64,000 bases of DNA from Amylibacter sp. (GCA_021775355.1 JAJFHZ010000006.1:124001-188000); one strand, 5' to 3'; numbered from the stretch's first letter, positions 18,766 to 28,074 are shown. The notes: generated from the letters alone by a model not told the origin. A program made the numbers and translations.

Positions 18766-19324
18766 TTTAGCCCCTGTTTAATTTGTGAAATTTTTAGCGT
18801 TACCCTTTATTTAGGTTGCCTAATTTCATATTCTTTTTAATGCTGCCCTCCGCCCTTGCACCACCATATGTAGTATGCTGAGTGGCAATCTCCACAACCT
18901 GTACCAGCAGCCACTACAGGTCAACGAAAATATTCACGATTTGGTGACATTTTACTGTTGACCCATAAATATGAAAACGAAGGGCGAACAATTTTGGGCA
19001 ATAATATGGCTATTTTCAGGCTGGAATATGGCGCCGCCTAAAACCCGGCATTAAAAGAAAAACTTAGACCGTAAAGTATGTTACCGGGTTTTCCCAATCA
19101 CCACGGACCGATTGCAAGGTCGTTATAAACAACTGCGAATCTCTTACATAAAAATCATTAAAAATTGTGGCGTTGAATAAAAAGTATAGTCATTAAAAAA
19201 GCGTTTCTAATAGTTAACACAACTTACATAAATTGTTCACTACACCTAAACATCTGGAACGGAGCAATTTGAAAAAAATAAGCGCAACAGCCGTTGAACC
19301 GTTTATGTTATTTATTTTCAAAAA
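18766..19324. other. Intergenic region between nrdJ and tRNA-Pro
   Basis: 559 bases without a convincing gene. The part next to nrdJ (18766-18925) is its leader and contains an inverted repeat at 18870-18917. The rest is AT-rich. A 27-codon frame on the plus strand from 18971 is probably chance. No tRNA or named riboswitch was found. The nrdJ and tRNA-Pro promoters should lie here. Confidence 0.6.
18870..18917 (-). promoter_or_regulatory. Inverted repeat in the nrdJ leader, possible RNA structure
   Basis: GTAGT-AT-GCTG (18870-18880) can pair with CAGC-AGCC-ACTAC (18905-18917), giving two helices (5 and 4 bp) separated by an internal loop and closed by a 24-base loop. An alternative pairing uses AGTGGC with GCCACT. 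It lies 105-150 bases before the nrdJ start codon. The cobalamin-riboswitch B12 box was not found, so its role, if any, is unknown. Confidence 0.3.
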
Positions 19325-19401
19325 TGGTCGGGACGGCTGGATTCGAACCAACGGCCCCCTGTACCCAAAACAGGTGCGCTACCAGACTGCGCCACGCCCC
19401 G
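19325..19401 (-). tRNA. tRNA-Pro (anticodon TGG)
   Basis: 77 bases on the minus strand. Acceptor CGGGGCG pairs with CGTCCCG (one G-T), then A and encoded CCA. The anticodon loop TTTGGGT gives TGG. The T-arm GTTGG-TTCGAAT-CCAGC is paired. It reads CCA/CCG and other proline codons by wobble. Confidence 0.95.
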
Positions 19402-19460
19402 ACTGTGGCGGGGTTTAAATCGGTTGGTAGCAAATGAAAAGCCCAAAAATGACCAATAGC

Positions 19461-19946
19461 CTAATTATTACATGGCCAAGCCGCAATTTCGGGATCAAAG
19501 GCTAAATGTTGTAATACAGCACCTTGTTGAATACCCAGCGTCTTGGCCAAACCACCATTGATTTCCAGCACCGCATAAATATTGTCGCCGCCCGGTATCG
19601 CGCTTTCATCCAATGGCACTGCATTGTGATGAACACGTGCGACTGTCCCTGTCCGGTCAATAAAAATCATATCCAGTGGAATAAACGTGTTGCGCATCCA
19701 AAAGCTTACGGTTTGGGGGCTGTCATAGACAAATAGCATACCAGAGAACCGCGCCATATTTTCCCGAAACATCAGGCCCTTTGCCCTTGTTTCATTGGTG
19801 TTTACGACTTCTACATTGAAAGTGGCACTTCCACCATTACCTGTTTTCAATTGCACACGGTCGGGCACACATCCTGCCAACGCAATATGCGCAGGGAATA
19901 AAAACGCAATAGCAAGAAAAAGATTAAGCTTTGTGTTCCGCTGCAA
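19461..19946 (-). CDS. DUF192 family exported protein
   Basis: About 161 residues from a TTG at 19946. The frame is open to 20096, but that part lies inside the cold-shock gene read in another frame, so the TTG just before a clear signal peptide (NLFLAIAFLFPAHIALAGC) is preferred. The ALAGC end could be a lipobox or a normal cleavage site. The DUF192 domain follows, with RAKGLMFRENM, GMLFVYDSP, SFWMRNTFIPLDMIFID and an ending VLEINGGLAKTLGI. Function of the family is unknown. The start overlaps the last 23 bases of the cold-shock gene, so translation is probably coupled. This csp-DUF192 pairing is common in Rhodobacterales. Confidence 0.82.
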   Translation of the reverse strand: MQRNTKLNLFLAIAFLFPAHIALAGCVPDRVQLKTGNGGSATFNVEVVNTNETRAKGLMFRENMARFSGMLFVYDSPQTVSFWMRNTFIPLDMIFIDRTGTVARVHHNAVPLDESAIPGGDNIYAVLEINGGLAKTLGIQQGAVLQHLAFDPEIAAWPCNN

Positions 19947-20445
19947 AATCCCAAGATCGGATTTCAATCGCAAGCTTGCCGCGCGGCCCTGAAGCGGTGC
20001 GAATGCTAACCGCTTCACTTTGTTGAAGTTCAGAAATTCCATATGCACGCAAAACCTCTGCATGTACGAAAATATCTTCTGTGCTTTCAAATACATTTAA
20101 AAATCCAAAGCCTTTTACTTTGTCAAACCATTTCACGCGTGCAGCAGTTAATTCAGAATGCTCCGATAATGTAGACAGATCAATCCCTGCCTCTTCCAAT
20201 CCACGCAATGCATTTTCAGATACGCTGTCAGGCTGTGCCATATGCACGATTTCAGACGCCTGTTGTCCACGTTCGGACGCTACAACAACGATTTCAACTT
20301 CGGTTCCTTCGGCAACAGAACTACGCCCAAAGTTTTTCAATACATTCGCATGCAATAGAATATCCGGGCCGCCTTCGTCATCTACGACAAAACCAAATCC
20401 TTTTGTGGTATCAAACCACTTAACTTTACCCGTTTTCTTCTGCAT
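19924..20445 (-). CDS. Double-domain cold shock protein
   Basis: 173 residues with two cold-shock domains. Domain 1 (about 5-70) begins GKVKWFDTTKGFGFVVDD and has DILLHANVL. Domain 2 (about 103-168) has ARVKWFDKVKGFGFLNV and DIFVHAEVLRAYG. Both keep the RNP1 (KGFGF) and RNP2 (DIFVH or DILLH) RNA-binding motifs. It should bind single-stranded RNA or DNA as a chaperone. Tandem cold-shock proteins are typical of Alphaproteobacteria. The gene runs into the DUF192 gene. Confidence 0.92.
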   Translation of the reverse strand: MQKKTGKVKWFDTTKGFGFVVDDEGGPDILLHANVLKNFGRSSVAEGTEVEIVVVASERGQQASEIVHMAQPDSVSENALRGLEEAGIDLSTLSEHSELTAARVKWFDKVKGFGFLNVFESTEDIFVHAEVLRAYGISELQQSEAVSIRTASGPRGKLAIEIRSWDFAAEHKA

Positions 20446-20606
20446 TCACTCTACCACCCACGCGTACTGTATTTACTGCCCAAAAAAAGACAACTACTTT
20501 AAGCAAAAATGAACCTAAAAACGAATAAACATATGTAATTACACTTTTTAGTGATAAAGATCACCCATTTACGGATATAAGGATTACAGCCAAAAATCAA
20601 CAACAA

Positions 20607-21212
20607 TCACGGGTTGAGTCTGTTTTTTGACCATACGTTTACATCAGCGTCAAATGTCCAACGAAATCGATCATGCAGACGAAACGCGCCATCAGCCCAG
20701 AATTCAATCTCAACCGGCTTGATACGAAAGCCCCCCCAAAACGCAGGCCGTGGTGGATGCACCCCAAGCTTGACAGTGTATTTGGCGACCCGTGCGACCA
20801 GATCGGATTTTTTTTCCAACACTTGTGACTGCTTGCTTGCATACGCCCCAATACGGCTGCCCAAATCGCGCGAATTATAATAAGCGTCCGCCTTTGCGCC
20901 GTCTTCACGTACCACATGCCCACGTACGCGAATTTGTCTGCGCAATGATTTCCAATGCAACACAAATGCAGCCTTGCCTGCAAAATCCAATTCTTGCGCT
21001 TTTGCACTGCCGTAGTTGGTGTAGAACACGAACGCGTCGTCCTCGATCTCTTTCAGTAGAACCATGCGCGCATTCGGCATCCCATCTGCATCCACAGTCG
21101 AAAGTGCCATTGCACTGGGGTCATTGATTTCTACTTTTTCTGCCTCACCCAACCAACTGCGGGCGATCTTGAATGGATCATCCCCTGCAAAAATTCCACT
21201 GCGATCGGCCAT
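20607..21212 (-). CDS. pdxH: Pyridoxamine 5'-phosphate oxidase
   Basis: 201 residues. PdxH makes pyridoxal 5'-phosphate from pyridoxamine or pyridoxine phosphate with FMN and oxygen. The FMN-binding [38 protein letters not shown] and the C-terminal RFRWTFD and KNRLNP are all typical. It stands alone and is divergent from fabI, sharing a 173-base intergenic region. Cytoplasmic. Several PLP enzymes are encoded just across this region. Confidence 0.94.
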   Translation of the reverse strand: MADRSGIFAGDDPFKIARSWLGEAEKVEINDPSAMALSTVDADGMPNARMVLLKEIEDDAFVFYTNYGSAKAQELDFAGKAAFVLHWKSLRRQIRVRGHVVREDGAKADAYYNSRDLGSRIGAYASKQSQVLEKKSDLVARVAKYTVKLGVHPPRPAFWGGFRIKPVEIEFWADGAFRLHDRFRWTFDADVNVWSKNRLNP

Positions 21213-21385
21213 GACACAAAACTCCTCTTATGAGGTGCTAACTATGCTTTTAACAAATTTGCTTCAAGCACGATCATTATATATTACAGGTTTATTACAG
21301 ATACATCACAGAACCTACCCCACACTTGATGCGAACGTAGCGTTACCTTAAACCGAATTAATAAATAATTAAGATCGGATCTTCT

Positions 21386-22207
21386 ATGTCGCAAGGAATT
21401 ATGGCTGGTAAACGCGGGCTAATCATGGGCGTTGCCAATAACAAATCTATCGCTTGGGGCATTGCACTCGCCTGTGCAGAACAAGGTGCAGAATTAGCAT
21501 TTTCATACCAAGGTGATGCATTGGGCAAACGCGTCAAGCCATTGGCCGAAACTTTGAACAGCAACATCGTGTTGGATTGTGATGTGACAGATGATGCATC
21601 AATAGATTCGCTATTTGATACGTTAAAAGAAAAATGGGGCAAAATCGACTTTGTAGTACATGCCATCGGCTTCTCCGATAAAAACGAATTACGCGGACGT
21701 TATGTGGACACAAGTGCTGCGAACTTCCGCATGACAATGGATATATCCGTCTATTCCTTTACCGCCATCGCCCAACGCGCAGAAAAAATGATGCCGGATG
21801 GTGGCGCATTGCTTACGCTCACCTATTACGGTGCCGAGATGGTCATGCCGCATTACAATGTGATGGGTATTGCCAAAGCGGGTCTTGAGGCATCCGTCAA
21901 ATACATGGCGATGGATCTAGGACCAAAAAATATCCGAGTGAACGCATTATCCGCAGGCCCGATCAAAACTTTGGCTGCATCGGGTATTGGCGATTTCCGC
22001 TATATTCTGAAATGGAACGAACTTAATTCACCGTTGCGCCGTAATGTTACAACTAATGATGTCGGCAAATCCGCCCTCTATCTTTTGTCCGACCTTGCCT
22101 CTGGTGTCACAGGTGAGAATCTGCACGTAGATGCAGGCTATCACGTGGTCGGCATGAAAGCGGAAGACGCACCTGATATTGACATTGTCACGGGTCGCTC
22201 AGAATGA
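21386..22207 (+). CDS. fabI: Enoyl-ACP reductase FabI
   Basis: 273 residues. FabI does the last reduction of each fatty-acid elongation cycle with NADH. The dinucleotide-binding start [17 protein letters not shown] is the FabI form of the Rossmann motif, and the active site is Tyr157-x6-Lys164 in [10 protein letters not shown], with Tyr147 or 148 before it. The last 4 bases overlap gpt (ATGA), implying translational coupling. The fatty-acid gene and the purine-salvage gene share this transcript with two PLP enzymes. Confidence 0.95.
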   Translation: MSQGIMAGKRGLIMGVANNKSIAWGIALACAEQGAELAFSYQGDALGKRVKPLAETLNSNIVLDCDVTDDASIDSLFDTLKEKWGKIDFVVHAIGFSDKNELRGRYVDTSAANFRMTMDISVYSFTAIAQRAEKMMPDGGALLTLTYYGAEMVMPHYNVMGIAKAGLEASVKYMAMDLGPKNIRVNALSAGPIKTLAASGIGDFRYILKWNELNSPLRRNVTTNDVGKSALYLLSDLASGVTGENLHVDAGYHVVGMKAEDAPDIDIVTGRSE

Positions 22208-22704
22208 CTGACCGCCTGCCCCACGAAAAAGGCTTTCACATCAGTTGGGATCAAATACACCGCGACAGCCGCGCACTTGCGTGGCGCTTGGACGGCAAAG
22301 GCCCAAATGATGGTGCATGGAAGGCCATCGTTGCGATAACGCGCGGCGGCATGGCCCCTGCGATGATTATCGCGCGCGAACTGGATGTGCGCACGGTCGA
22401 TACAGTCAGCGTAAAATCCTACAGCCACCAAGATCAATCCGAGGCCGAGGTATTGAAAGCCCCGGACGCCGGCATCATCGGTGACGGTACGGGTGTTTTG
22501 ATCATCGACGATCTTGTCGATAGCGGCAAAACCCTAAAACTGGTGCGCGACCTATATCCAAAAGCCCATTACGCCACGGTTTATGCCAAACCAGAAGGCC
22601 GCGAAATGGTCGACACCTTTATCACAGAGGTCAGTCAGGACACATGGATATTCTTCCCGTGGGATATGGCACTGCAATATGTTGAACCTTATCGGGGCGT
22701 CTAA
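22204..22704 (+). CDS. gpt: Xanthine phosphoribosyltransferase
   Basis: 166 residues. It joins xanthine or guanine to PRPP in purine salvage. Visible are [18 protein letters not shown], the PRPP motif [13 protein letters not shown] and, near the C-terminus, TWIFFPWDM, a stretch characteristic of Gpt. Length is normal. Its start codon overlaps the fabI stop (4 bases), and the following PLP-enzyme gene begins 3 bases after its stop. Confidence 0.92.
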   Translation: MTDRLPHEKGFHISWDQIHRDSRALAWRLDGKGPNDGAWKAIVAITRGGMAPAMIIARELDVRTVDTVSVKSYSHQDQSEAEVLKAPDAGIIGDGTGVLIIDDLVDSGKTLKLVRDLYPKAHYATVYAKPEGREMVDTFITEVSQDTWIFFPWDMALQYVEPYRGV

Positions 22705-22707
22705 ATC

Positions 22708-23868
22708 GTGATAAAACCTACCAACCAGAAACTGTCGCCCGCAACCCGTCTGGCACAGGCCCTACATTTTTACGATACAGTAACCGGGGCGGTTGTCCCC
22801 CCGATCCAACCCGCCGCCACATATTCGCGTGATACCGATTATGAAAAACGCAAACCATACGGATATAGGCGCGACGGCAACCAAACCACAGCACACGCCG
22901 AAGCGATTATTGCCGATCTGGAAGACGCCGAAGAATCCATGTTGTTTGCCTCTGGCATGTCAGCTGCCAACGCAGTGATCGAACACTTGCCCGCTGGTGC
23001 CCATGTGGTTGTCCCCAAAGTGATGTACCACGGCGTTTTGAACCAGTTCCAAATGTACCACGCCCGTAACAGGTTGGTTGTCAGCTATTATGCGGCAGGC
23101 GACTTGGATGAAATGGCCGCCGCCGTGCGCAAGGGTGAAACCCAACTTGCCTGGGCCGAAAGCCCCAACAATCCTGACTGGGAAGTTACCGACATCACCG
23201 CTGCCGCCGAAATAGCCCATGATGCGGGTGCCAAACTTGTCACGGACTGCACAGGCACCCCGCCTTGCGCCACCCGCGCACTTGATCTGGGTGCCGACAT
23301 ATCCTTTCACTCGGCCACAAAATATCTGAACGGCCATTCCGACATCACTGCAGGCGTCCTGTCCGTACGTGAAACAGGCCAATACTGGGACGACATCTGG
23401 ACGGTCAGAAACCTGCAAGGCACCGTGCTGCACTCGTTTGACGCATGGCTGTTGATCCGCGGCATGCGCACATTATTCTTGCGCTTCGAGAAAGCCACGC
23501 AAAATGCCTTGGCCATCGCAAAGCACTTCGAAGGCCACCCAAAACTAACCGCCGTCCGCTACCCCGGCCTGACATCGCATAAAGGCCACGCCATTGCCAA
23601 ACGCCAAACTGGCGGACAATACGGCGGCATGATGTCGATCCTAGTGAAAGGCGGCGAACAAACAGCCATAGACGTGGCCCGTTTTTGCGAAATCTTTTAC
23701 CCCGCCACATCATTGGGCGGCGTTGAAAGCCTGATCGAGCACCGCAAAACTGTCTCGGGCGAAGGTTTTCCCGTAGACCCTACCTTGCTCCGCCTGTCCA
23801 TAGGAATCGAAGATGCGGATGATCTGATCCGCGATCTGGAGCAGGCTTTGGCGCGTGTGGGCGGGTAA
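22708..23868 (+). CDS. Cys/Met-metabolism PLP-dependent enzyme (cystathionine gamma-synthase/lyase type)
   Basis: 386 residues from a GTG. It is a fold-type I PLP enzyme of the trans-sulfuration family: PPIQPAATYSRDT at the start, FASGMSAANAV (phosphate-binding region), the cofactor Asp180 in LVTDCTG, and the Schiff-base Lys205 in SFHSATKYLNGHSD. The later blocks LGGVESLIEH and LRLSIGIED are also typical. The usual VDNTF motif is replaced by VTDCTG, so exact activity (beta- or gamma-elimination or replacement) is uncertain. It is packed between gpt and a threonine-dehydratase-like gene with 3- and 4-base gaps, so the two PLP enzymes probably act together in amino-acid breakdown. Confidence 0.83.
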   Translation: MIKPTNQKLSPATRLAQALHFYDTVTGAVVPPIQPAATYSRDTDYEKRKPYGYRRDGNQTTAHAEAIIADLEDAEESMLFASGMSAANAVIEHLPAGAHVVVPKVMYHGVLNQFQMYHARNRLVVSYYAAGDLDEMAAAVRKGETQLAWAESPNNPDWEVTDITAAAEIAHDAGAKLVTDCTGTPPCATRALDLGADISFHSATKYLNGHSDITAGVLSVRETGQYWDDIWTVRNLQGTVLHSFDAWLLIRGMRTLFLRFEKATQNALAIAKHFEGHPKLTAVRYPGLTSHKGHAIAKRQTGGQYGGMMSILVKGGEQTAIDVARFCEIFYPATSLGGVESLIEHRKTVSGEGFPVDPTLLRLSIGIEDADDLIRDLEQALARVGG

Positions 23869-23872
23869 GTAT

Positions 23873-24847
23873 ATGCCGCTTTTCACCAAAGATCAGATTA
23901 TTGAAGCAGCGCAATTGGTTTACAGCCAAATGCCACCCACCCCGCAATATAATTGGCCGATTATCAGCAAAGGTATGGGTGCAGAGGTCTGGGTCAAACA
24001 CGAAAACCACACACCCACGGGGGCTTTTAAAGTGCGCGGTGGGATCACGTTTATTGACTGGATCAAACGCACTCAACCCAACGCCACAGGCATATGCACT
24101 GCCACGCGCGGCAATCACGGCCAAAGTCAGGCCCGTGCGGCCATTGCCGCAGGGCTGAGTGCTAAAATCTACGCCCCTTTCGACAATTCAATTGAGAAAA
24201 ACACCGCAATGCGCGCCTTTGGCGGCGAGGTGATCGAGTTCGGTAAAGATTTCGACACCGCTCGCATGGAAGCCATCCGCGTGGCGCAAGAACAAAACCT
24301 CATCGTCGTTCCCCCGTTCCACATTGAACTGATACGCGGTGTTGCATCCTACGCTTATGAACTATTCACCAACGTCCCCGATCTGGATACCGTTTATGTT
24401 CCCATCGGCTGCGGTTCGGGCATTTGCTCAACCATAGCCGTGCGTGACGCCATGGGGCTAAAAACCAAAATCGTGGGTGTGGTGTCATCTGAGGCCCAGA
24501 CAGCCAAATTGTCGTTTGATCAAGGTAAATTGATTGAAACCCCATCTGCCAACACATTCGCCGATGGCATGGCAGTACGCATGCCCGTCGCGGACGCTTA
24601 TGACATCTATGCTAAGGGTGCTGAACGCATGGTAGCTGTCAGCGAAGAAGAGGTCGCCGCCGCAATCCGCGTGTATTACACTGCAACACATAACCTTGCA
24701 GAAGGTGCCGGCGCCGCCGCGCTTGCCGCGCTTGCGCAGGAACGCGACAAGATGCAGGGCAAACGCGTGGGTGTAATCCTGACAGGTGGCAATATTGATA
24801 TGGACATGTTCCGCACCGTTATGCGCGGAGAGGTGCCGATAGTTTAA
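23873..24847 (+). CDS. Threonine/serine dehydratase-like PLP enzyme
   Basis: 324 residues from the ATG at 23873. A fold-type II PLP enzyme: Lys53 in TGAFKVRGG binds the cofactor, TATRGNHGQSQARAA binds the substrate carboxylate, and GCGSGICS holds the PLP phosphate. There is no C-terminal ACT regulatory domain, so it is the catabolic type. It resembles both threonine dehydratase and the hydroxyectoine-pathway enzyme EutB, and no ectoine genes are near. It probably deaminates a hydroxy amino acid to a keto acid. Four bases after the preceding PLP-enzyme gene, so same operon. Confidence 0.82.
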   Translation: MPLFTKDQIIEAAQLVYSQMPPTPQYNWPIISKGMGAEVWVKHENHTPTGAFKVRGGITFIDWIKRTQPNATGICTATRGNHGQSQARAAIAAGLSAKIYAPFDNSIEKNTAMRAFGGEVIEFGKDFDTARMEAIRVAQEQNLIVVPPFHIELIRGVASYAYELFTNVPDLDTVYVPIGCGSGICSTIAVRDAMGLKTKIVGVVSSEAQTAKLSFDQGKLIETPSANTFADGMAVRMPVADAYDIYAKGAERMVAVSEEEVAAAIRVYYTATHNLAEGAGAAALAALAQERDKMQGKRVGVILTGGNIDMDMFRTVMRGEVPIV

Positions 24848-24916
24848 GCCCCTAATTGCAAGGTTGTTCAGCCCTGTTTCGAAGTGCAAACTGCGCGCAT
24901 ATATAAGGAAGCAAAC

Positions 24917-25399
24917 ATGAAAAACCTTTCACGTCGCACAGTACTTGGTTTTATTTTGGTAGGATTGGCCGGATGCGGCAGAGATCGCCGCAAAAACAAA
25001 ACTGTCACCAAAAGCCCGAACGTTCCACTTTATCCCAATGAAACACCGGAACTGCGTGCTTTGATCGAAAAATACGCAGCAGTTTATGACGTCCCCGTAG
25101 CGCTGGTTCAAAGGGTGGTAATTCGTGAAAGCACCCACAGACCGGGCGCCCGCAATGGCCCCTACTACGGGTTGATGCAAATCCTGCCGCAAACAGCCAA
25201 ATCCATGGGCTATCAAGGCACGCCCGACGGGTTGCTGGATGCTGAAACCAACCTGAAATACGCCGTCAAATACCTGCGCGGCGCATGGCTGTTATCCTAC
25301 GGTGATTATGATACCGCGGTTAGCTGGTATGCACGCGGTTATTATTATGAGGCCAAACGGCGCGGTATGCTGGTCGAAACGGGATTAAGGCCGAATTAG
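24917..25399 (+). CDS. Lytic transglycosylase lipoprotein (SLT domain)
   Basis: 160 residues from the ATG at 24917, preceded by AAGGAAG. The signal peptide has a double arginine (SRRTVLG) and ends in lipobox LAGC (Cys20). The SLT domain follows: VVIRESTHRPGAR with the catalytic Glu, YYGLMQILPQTAKSMGY, NLKYAVKYLRG and a C-terminal YNR-like segment AVSWYARGYY. It cleaves peptidoglycan strands to anhydro-muropeptides. The protein is short, only the catalytic domain. It converges with the M20 amidohydrolase gene. Confidence 0.87.
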   Translation: MKNLSRRTVLGFILVGLAGCGRDRRKNKTVTKSPNVPLYPNETPELRALIEKYAAVYDVPVALVQRVVIRESTHRPGARNGPYYGLMQILPQTAKSMGYQGTPDGLLDAETNLKYAVKYLRGAWLLSYGDYDTAVSWYARGYYYEAKRRGMLVETGLRPN

Positions 25400-25412
25400 A
25401 CTGACACTCCAA

Positions 25413-26573
25413 TCAAACAGGCTGCGCAGTCTCGACTATCTTTGCCAAATAAGACGCGCCGATCGGAGCCGCTTCATCGTTGAAGTTATAACTTTGGTGG
25501 TGCAACGCTGCACTGTCGCCGTTGCCGACAAACACATAGGCCCCCGGCACTTTGTTCAGCATAAAAGAAAAATCCTCGGCCCCCATGCGCCGCGCCGCCT
25601 GATCACTGACCTTATCTTCACCCACAACACCGGCTGCAACCTTGACCGCAAACGCGGCTTTTTCGGCATTATTTACCGTCGCAGGGTATCCGTCATGATA
25701 AGTCAGTTCCGCACGCGTATCATAAGCTGCCGCAATGTTTTCCATCACTTCGACCAACCGTTTTTGCATCACCGCTTTGACCGCAGGTTCAAAACTGCGG
25801 ATCGTGCCGGCGATTTTGGCAGTTTCGGGGATCACATTAAACGCCGTGCCAGCGTGGATTTGCGTGATGGTGATCACACCGCATTCAATCGGGTCAATAT
25901 TGCGGCTAACGATGGTGTGCAGCGATTGCACCATCGCGGTTGCCGCCACAATCGGGTCAACAGAAAAATGCGGGCGCGCCGCATGGCCACCCTTACCGAA
26001 AATCTCGATCTCGAAATCATCGACCGATGCCATCACCGGCCCCGCACGGGTCTGAAACTCGCCAACAGGCAGTTCGGGCATATTGTGGATCGCAAAAACC
26101 TGTGAAATCCCGTATTTTTCGATCACGCCTTCATTACACATCACTTCGGCCCCGCCGCCTCCCTCTTCGGCAGGTTGGAACATCAACACAACACGCCCTG
26201 AAAAATTGCGAGTTTCGGCCAGATATTTCGCAGCCCCCAATAGCATCGTCGTGTGCCCGTCATGCCCGCAAGCGTGCATCTTTCCTTTGTTCCCTGATGC
26301 GTAATCCAATCCGGTTTTTTCAGGCATCGGCAGCGCGTCCATATCCGCACGCAATCCGATCGTACCTCCCTCACCCTTGCCATTGATCACCGCCACCACA
26401 CCTGTCTTGGCCCAGCCTTCCGAAATATCGTCAACACCGAATTCCTTTAAACGCTCAACCACGAACTTGGCTGTCTCATGGCATTCAAACCCAAGTTCGG
26501 GGTTCGCATGGATATGTTGACGCCAACCAGCCATTTCTTCGAAATTATTCGCAATACTGTTGATAACGGGCAT
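25413..26573 (-). CDS. M20 family amidohydrolase (hippurate hydrolase/aminoacylase type)
   Basis: 386 residues from the ATG at 26573, chosen for the upstream AGGAGT. The family hydrolyses N-acyl amino acids such as hippurate or N-acetyl amino acids with two metal ions. Visible metal-site blocks: KMHACGHDGHTTMLLG with Cys102 and His104, QPAEEGGGGAEVM, HNMPELPVG and the C-terminal MGAEDFSFML. A dimerisation domain lies between (about 185-300). Cytoplasmic. It is divergent from mazG with 65 bases between the starts. Substrate cannot be named. Confidence 0.87.
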   Translation of the reverse strand: MPVINSIANNFEEMAGWRQHIHANPELGFECHETAKFVVERLKEFGVDDISEGWAKTGVVAVINGKGEGGTIGLRADMDALPMPEKTGLDYASGNKGKMHACGHDGHTTMLLGAAKYLAETRNFSGRVVLMFQPAEEGGGGAEVMCNEGVIEKYGISQVFAIHNMPELPVGEFQTRAGPVMASVDDFEIEIFGKGGHAARPHFSVDPIVAATAMVQSLHTIVSRNIDPIECGVITITQIHAGTAFNVIPETAKIAGTIRSFEPAVKAVMQKRLVEVMENIAAAYDTRAELTYHDGYPATVNNAEKAAFAVKVAAGVVGEDKVSDQAARRMGAEDFSFMLNKVPGAYVFVGNGDSAALHHQSYNFNDEAAPIGASYLAKIVETAQPV

Positions 26574-26638
26574 AAGCTGTGTACTCCTAAGATTTAATGC
26601 CACCTTAGCCAGACAAACCCGAAATAGAAAAGCCCCAA

Positions 26639-27484
26639 ATGACAAAACATGACGATAGCCAATCCCTATGTCTTGATCCCAACGGTGGCCTGCCGCGCCT
26701 GTTGGAAATCATGGCCCGCTTGCGTGACCCCGAAACCGGCTGCCCGTGGGATATTGAACAAAACTTCAAATCCATAGCCCCTTACACAATCGAAGAAGCC
26801 TACGAGGTTGCGGACGCCATTGAAAAAGGCGACATGGGCGAACTGGAAAGCGAGCTGGGCGATCTTTTGTTGCAAGTCATTTACTACACACAGATGGGTT
26901 CTGAAGATGGCTGTTTCACTTTTGATAGCGTAACACGGAAAATATCCGACAAAATGGTCCACCGTCATCCACACGTTTTCGGGGATGAGAACCGCGATAA
27001 ATCCGCCCAACAACAGACCGCAGACTGGGAGGCAATCAAAGCCGAAGAACGTGCCGCCAAGGGGATAAAGCAGGCAGGAACTCTGGATGGTGTGGCGATA
27101 AATCTACCGGCCTTAACCCGTGCCGTAAAATTAAAAAAGCGCGCGGCACGGGTAGGTTTTGACTGGTCTTCCCCACTTGATGTATTAGATAAAGTCAATG
27201 AAGAATGTGCAGAACTAGTTGAAGCACATGAAAAACTATCACATATCGAACAAATTGAAGAATTTGGCGACCTGATGTTTGTTATGGCCTGTCTTGCAGA
27301 ACATTTGCACATTGATCCTGAAGAGTCCTTACGAAAAGCCAATGCCAAATTCACCCGCCGTTTTGAAGGGGTTGAAGCTAAACTAGCGGATCTGGGCAAG
27401 ACCCCGCAGCAATCCGATCTAGGCGAAATGGGCCGCTTGTGGAATGCTGTAAAGGTTGACGAACGCAAAAGGAAAATGCCGTGA
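26639..27484 (+). CDS. mazG: Nucleoside triphosphate pyrophosphohydrolase MazG
   Basis: 281 residues with two MazG repeats. The first carries GCPWD (residues 34-38), then the metal-binding EExxE-type helix in YTIEEAYEVADAIEKGD and ELESELGDLLLQV. The second has NEECAELVEAHE and EEFGDLMFVMACL. The enzyme hydrolyses NTPs (including damaged ones) to NMP and PPi, and also influences ppGpp in E. coli. It ends by overlapping the next gene (GTGA at 27481-27484), so the pair is translationally coupled. Confidence 0.93.
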   Translation: MTKHDDSQSLCLDPNGGLPRLLEIMARLRDPETGCPWDIEQNFKSIAPYTIEEAYEVADAIEKGDMGELESELGDLLLQVIYYTQMGSEDGCFTFDSVTRKISDKMVHRHPHVFGDENRDKSAQQQTADWEAIKAEERAAKGIKQAGTLDGVAINLPALTRAVKLKKRAARVGFDWSSPLDVLDKVNEECAELVEAHEKLSHIEQIEEFGDLMFVMACLAEHLHIDPEESLRKANAKFTRRFEGVEAKLADLGKTPQQSDLGEMGRLWNAVKVDERKRKMP

Positions 27485-28074
27485 AGCCAGTATATATCGT
27501 GACCGACATAGAGACGGATGGGCCTGTTGCAGGCGATTATTCCATGATGGCATTTGCTTCAGTAGCAATCGACGAAAACGGGCAGGAATTAGCCAAGTTT
27601 GAAGCGGTGTTAAAGCCCTTGGAAAAGGCTGAACAGGATATCGATACCATCAATTGGTTCAAGGGTTTTCCAGAGGCTTATGCCGCCGCAACCAATAACC
27701 CGCAACCGCCCAAACAGGTGATGGCGGATTATATCCGATGGGTCAGAAAACAACCGGGTAACCCGATATTCGCAGCTCACCCGCTGGCGTTTGATGGAGC
27801 ATGGATCGCTTATTATCTGCAACGTTTTGCAGGCATCCGTTTCCTGAAAGGCCCATGGGCAGGTGATCGGTTGTTTTATTCCGCAGGCCTGTGCATCCGC
27901 ACATATGCAGCTGCAAAACTAGGTTGGAACTTGTGGGACTGCCAGAAGGAAAACTATCCACCCGAATGGTTGGGCGAACACACTCATACGCATCGCGCGA
28001 TTGATGATGCACGGGGCTATGCAAACCTGCTAGGTTATCTTATGTCGTTAGGCGTCAGCGGATCACGAACCTGA
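27481..28074 (+). CDS. DEDD-family 3'-5' exonuclease
   Basis: 197 residues from a GTG overlapping the mazG stop. Exonuclease motifs are present: Exo I in YIVTDIETDGP (Asp9, Glu11), Exo II in AAHPLAFDGAWI and Exo III in HRAIDDARGYAN. This is the RNase T/DEDDh class. It may trim RNA or DNA; coupling with mazG suggests nucleotide or nucleic-acid housekeeping. It converges with a GNAT gene, overlapping by 20 bases. Function beyond exonuclease is an inference. Confidence 0.8.
   Translation: MKPVYIVTDIETDGPVAGDYSMMAFASVAIDENGQELAKFEAVLKPLEKAEQDIDTINWFKGFPEAYAAATNNPQPPKQVMADYIRWVRKQPGNPIFAAHPLAFDGAWIAYYLQRFAGIRFLKGPWAGDRLFYSAGLCIRTYAAAKLGWNLWDCQKENYPPEWLGEHTHTHRAIDDARGYANLLGYLMSLGVSGSRT

Noticed and set aside
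18839..18925. Possible cobalamin riboswitch in front of nrdJ, suggested by the GCCACT elements
   Set aside because: The B12 box and the other conserved core elements are not found in order; only a short match to part of the core occurs.
18971..19054. 27-codon plus-strand frame between nrdJ and tRNA-Pro
   Set aside because: No ribosome binding site, no recognisable domain, and AT-rich intergenic composition; likely chance.
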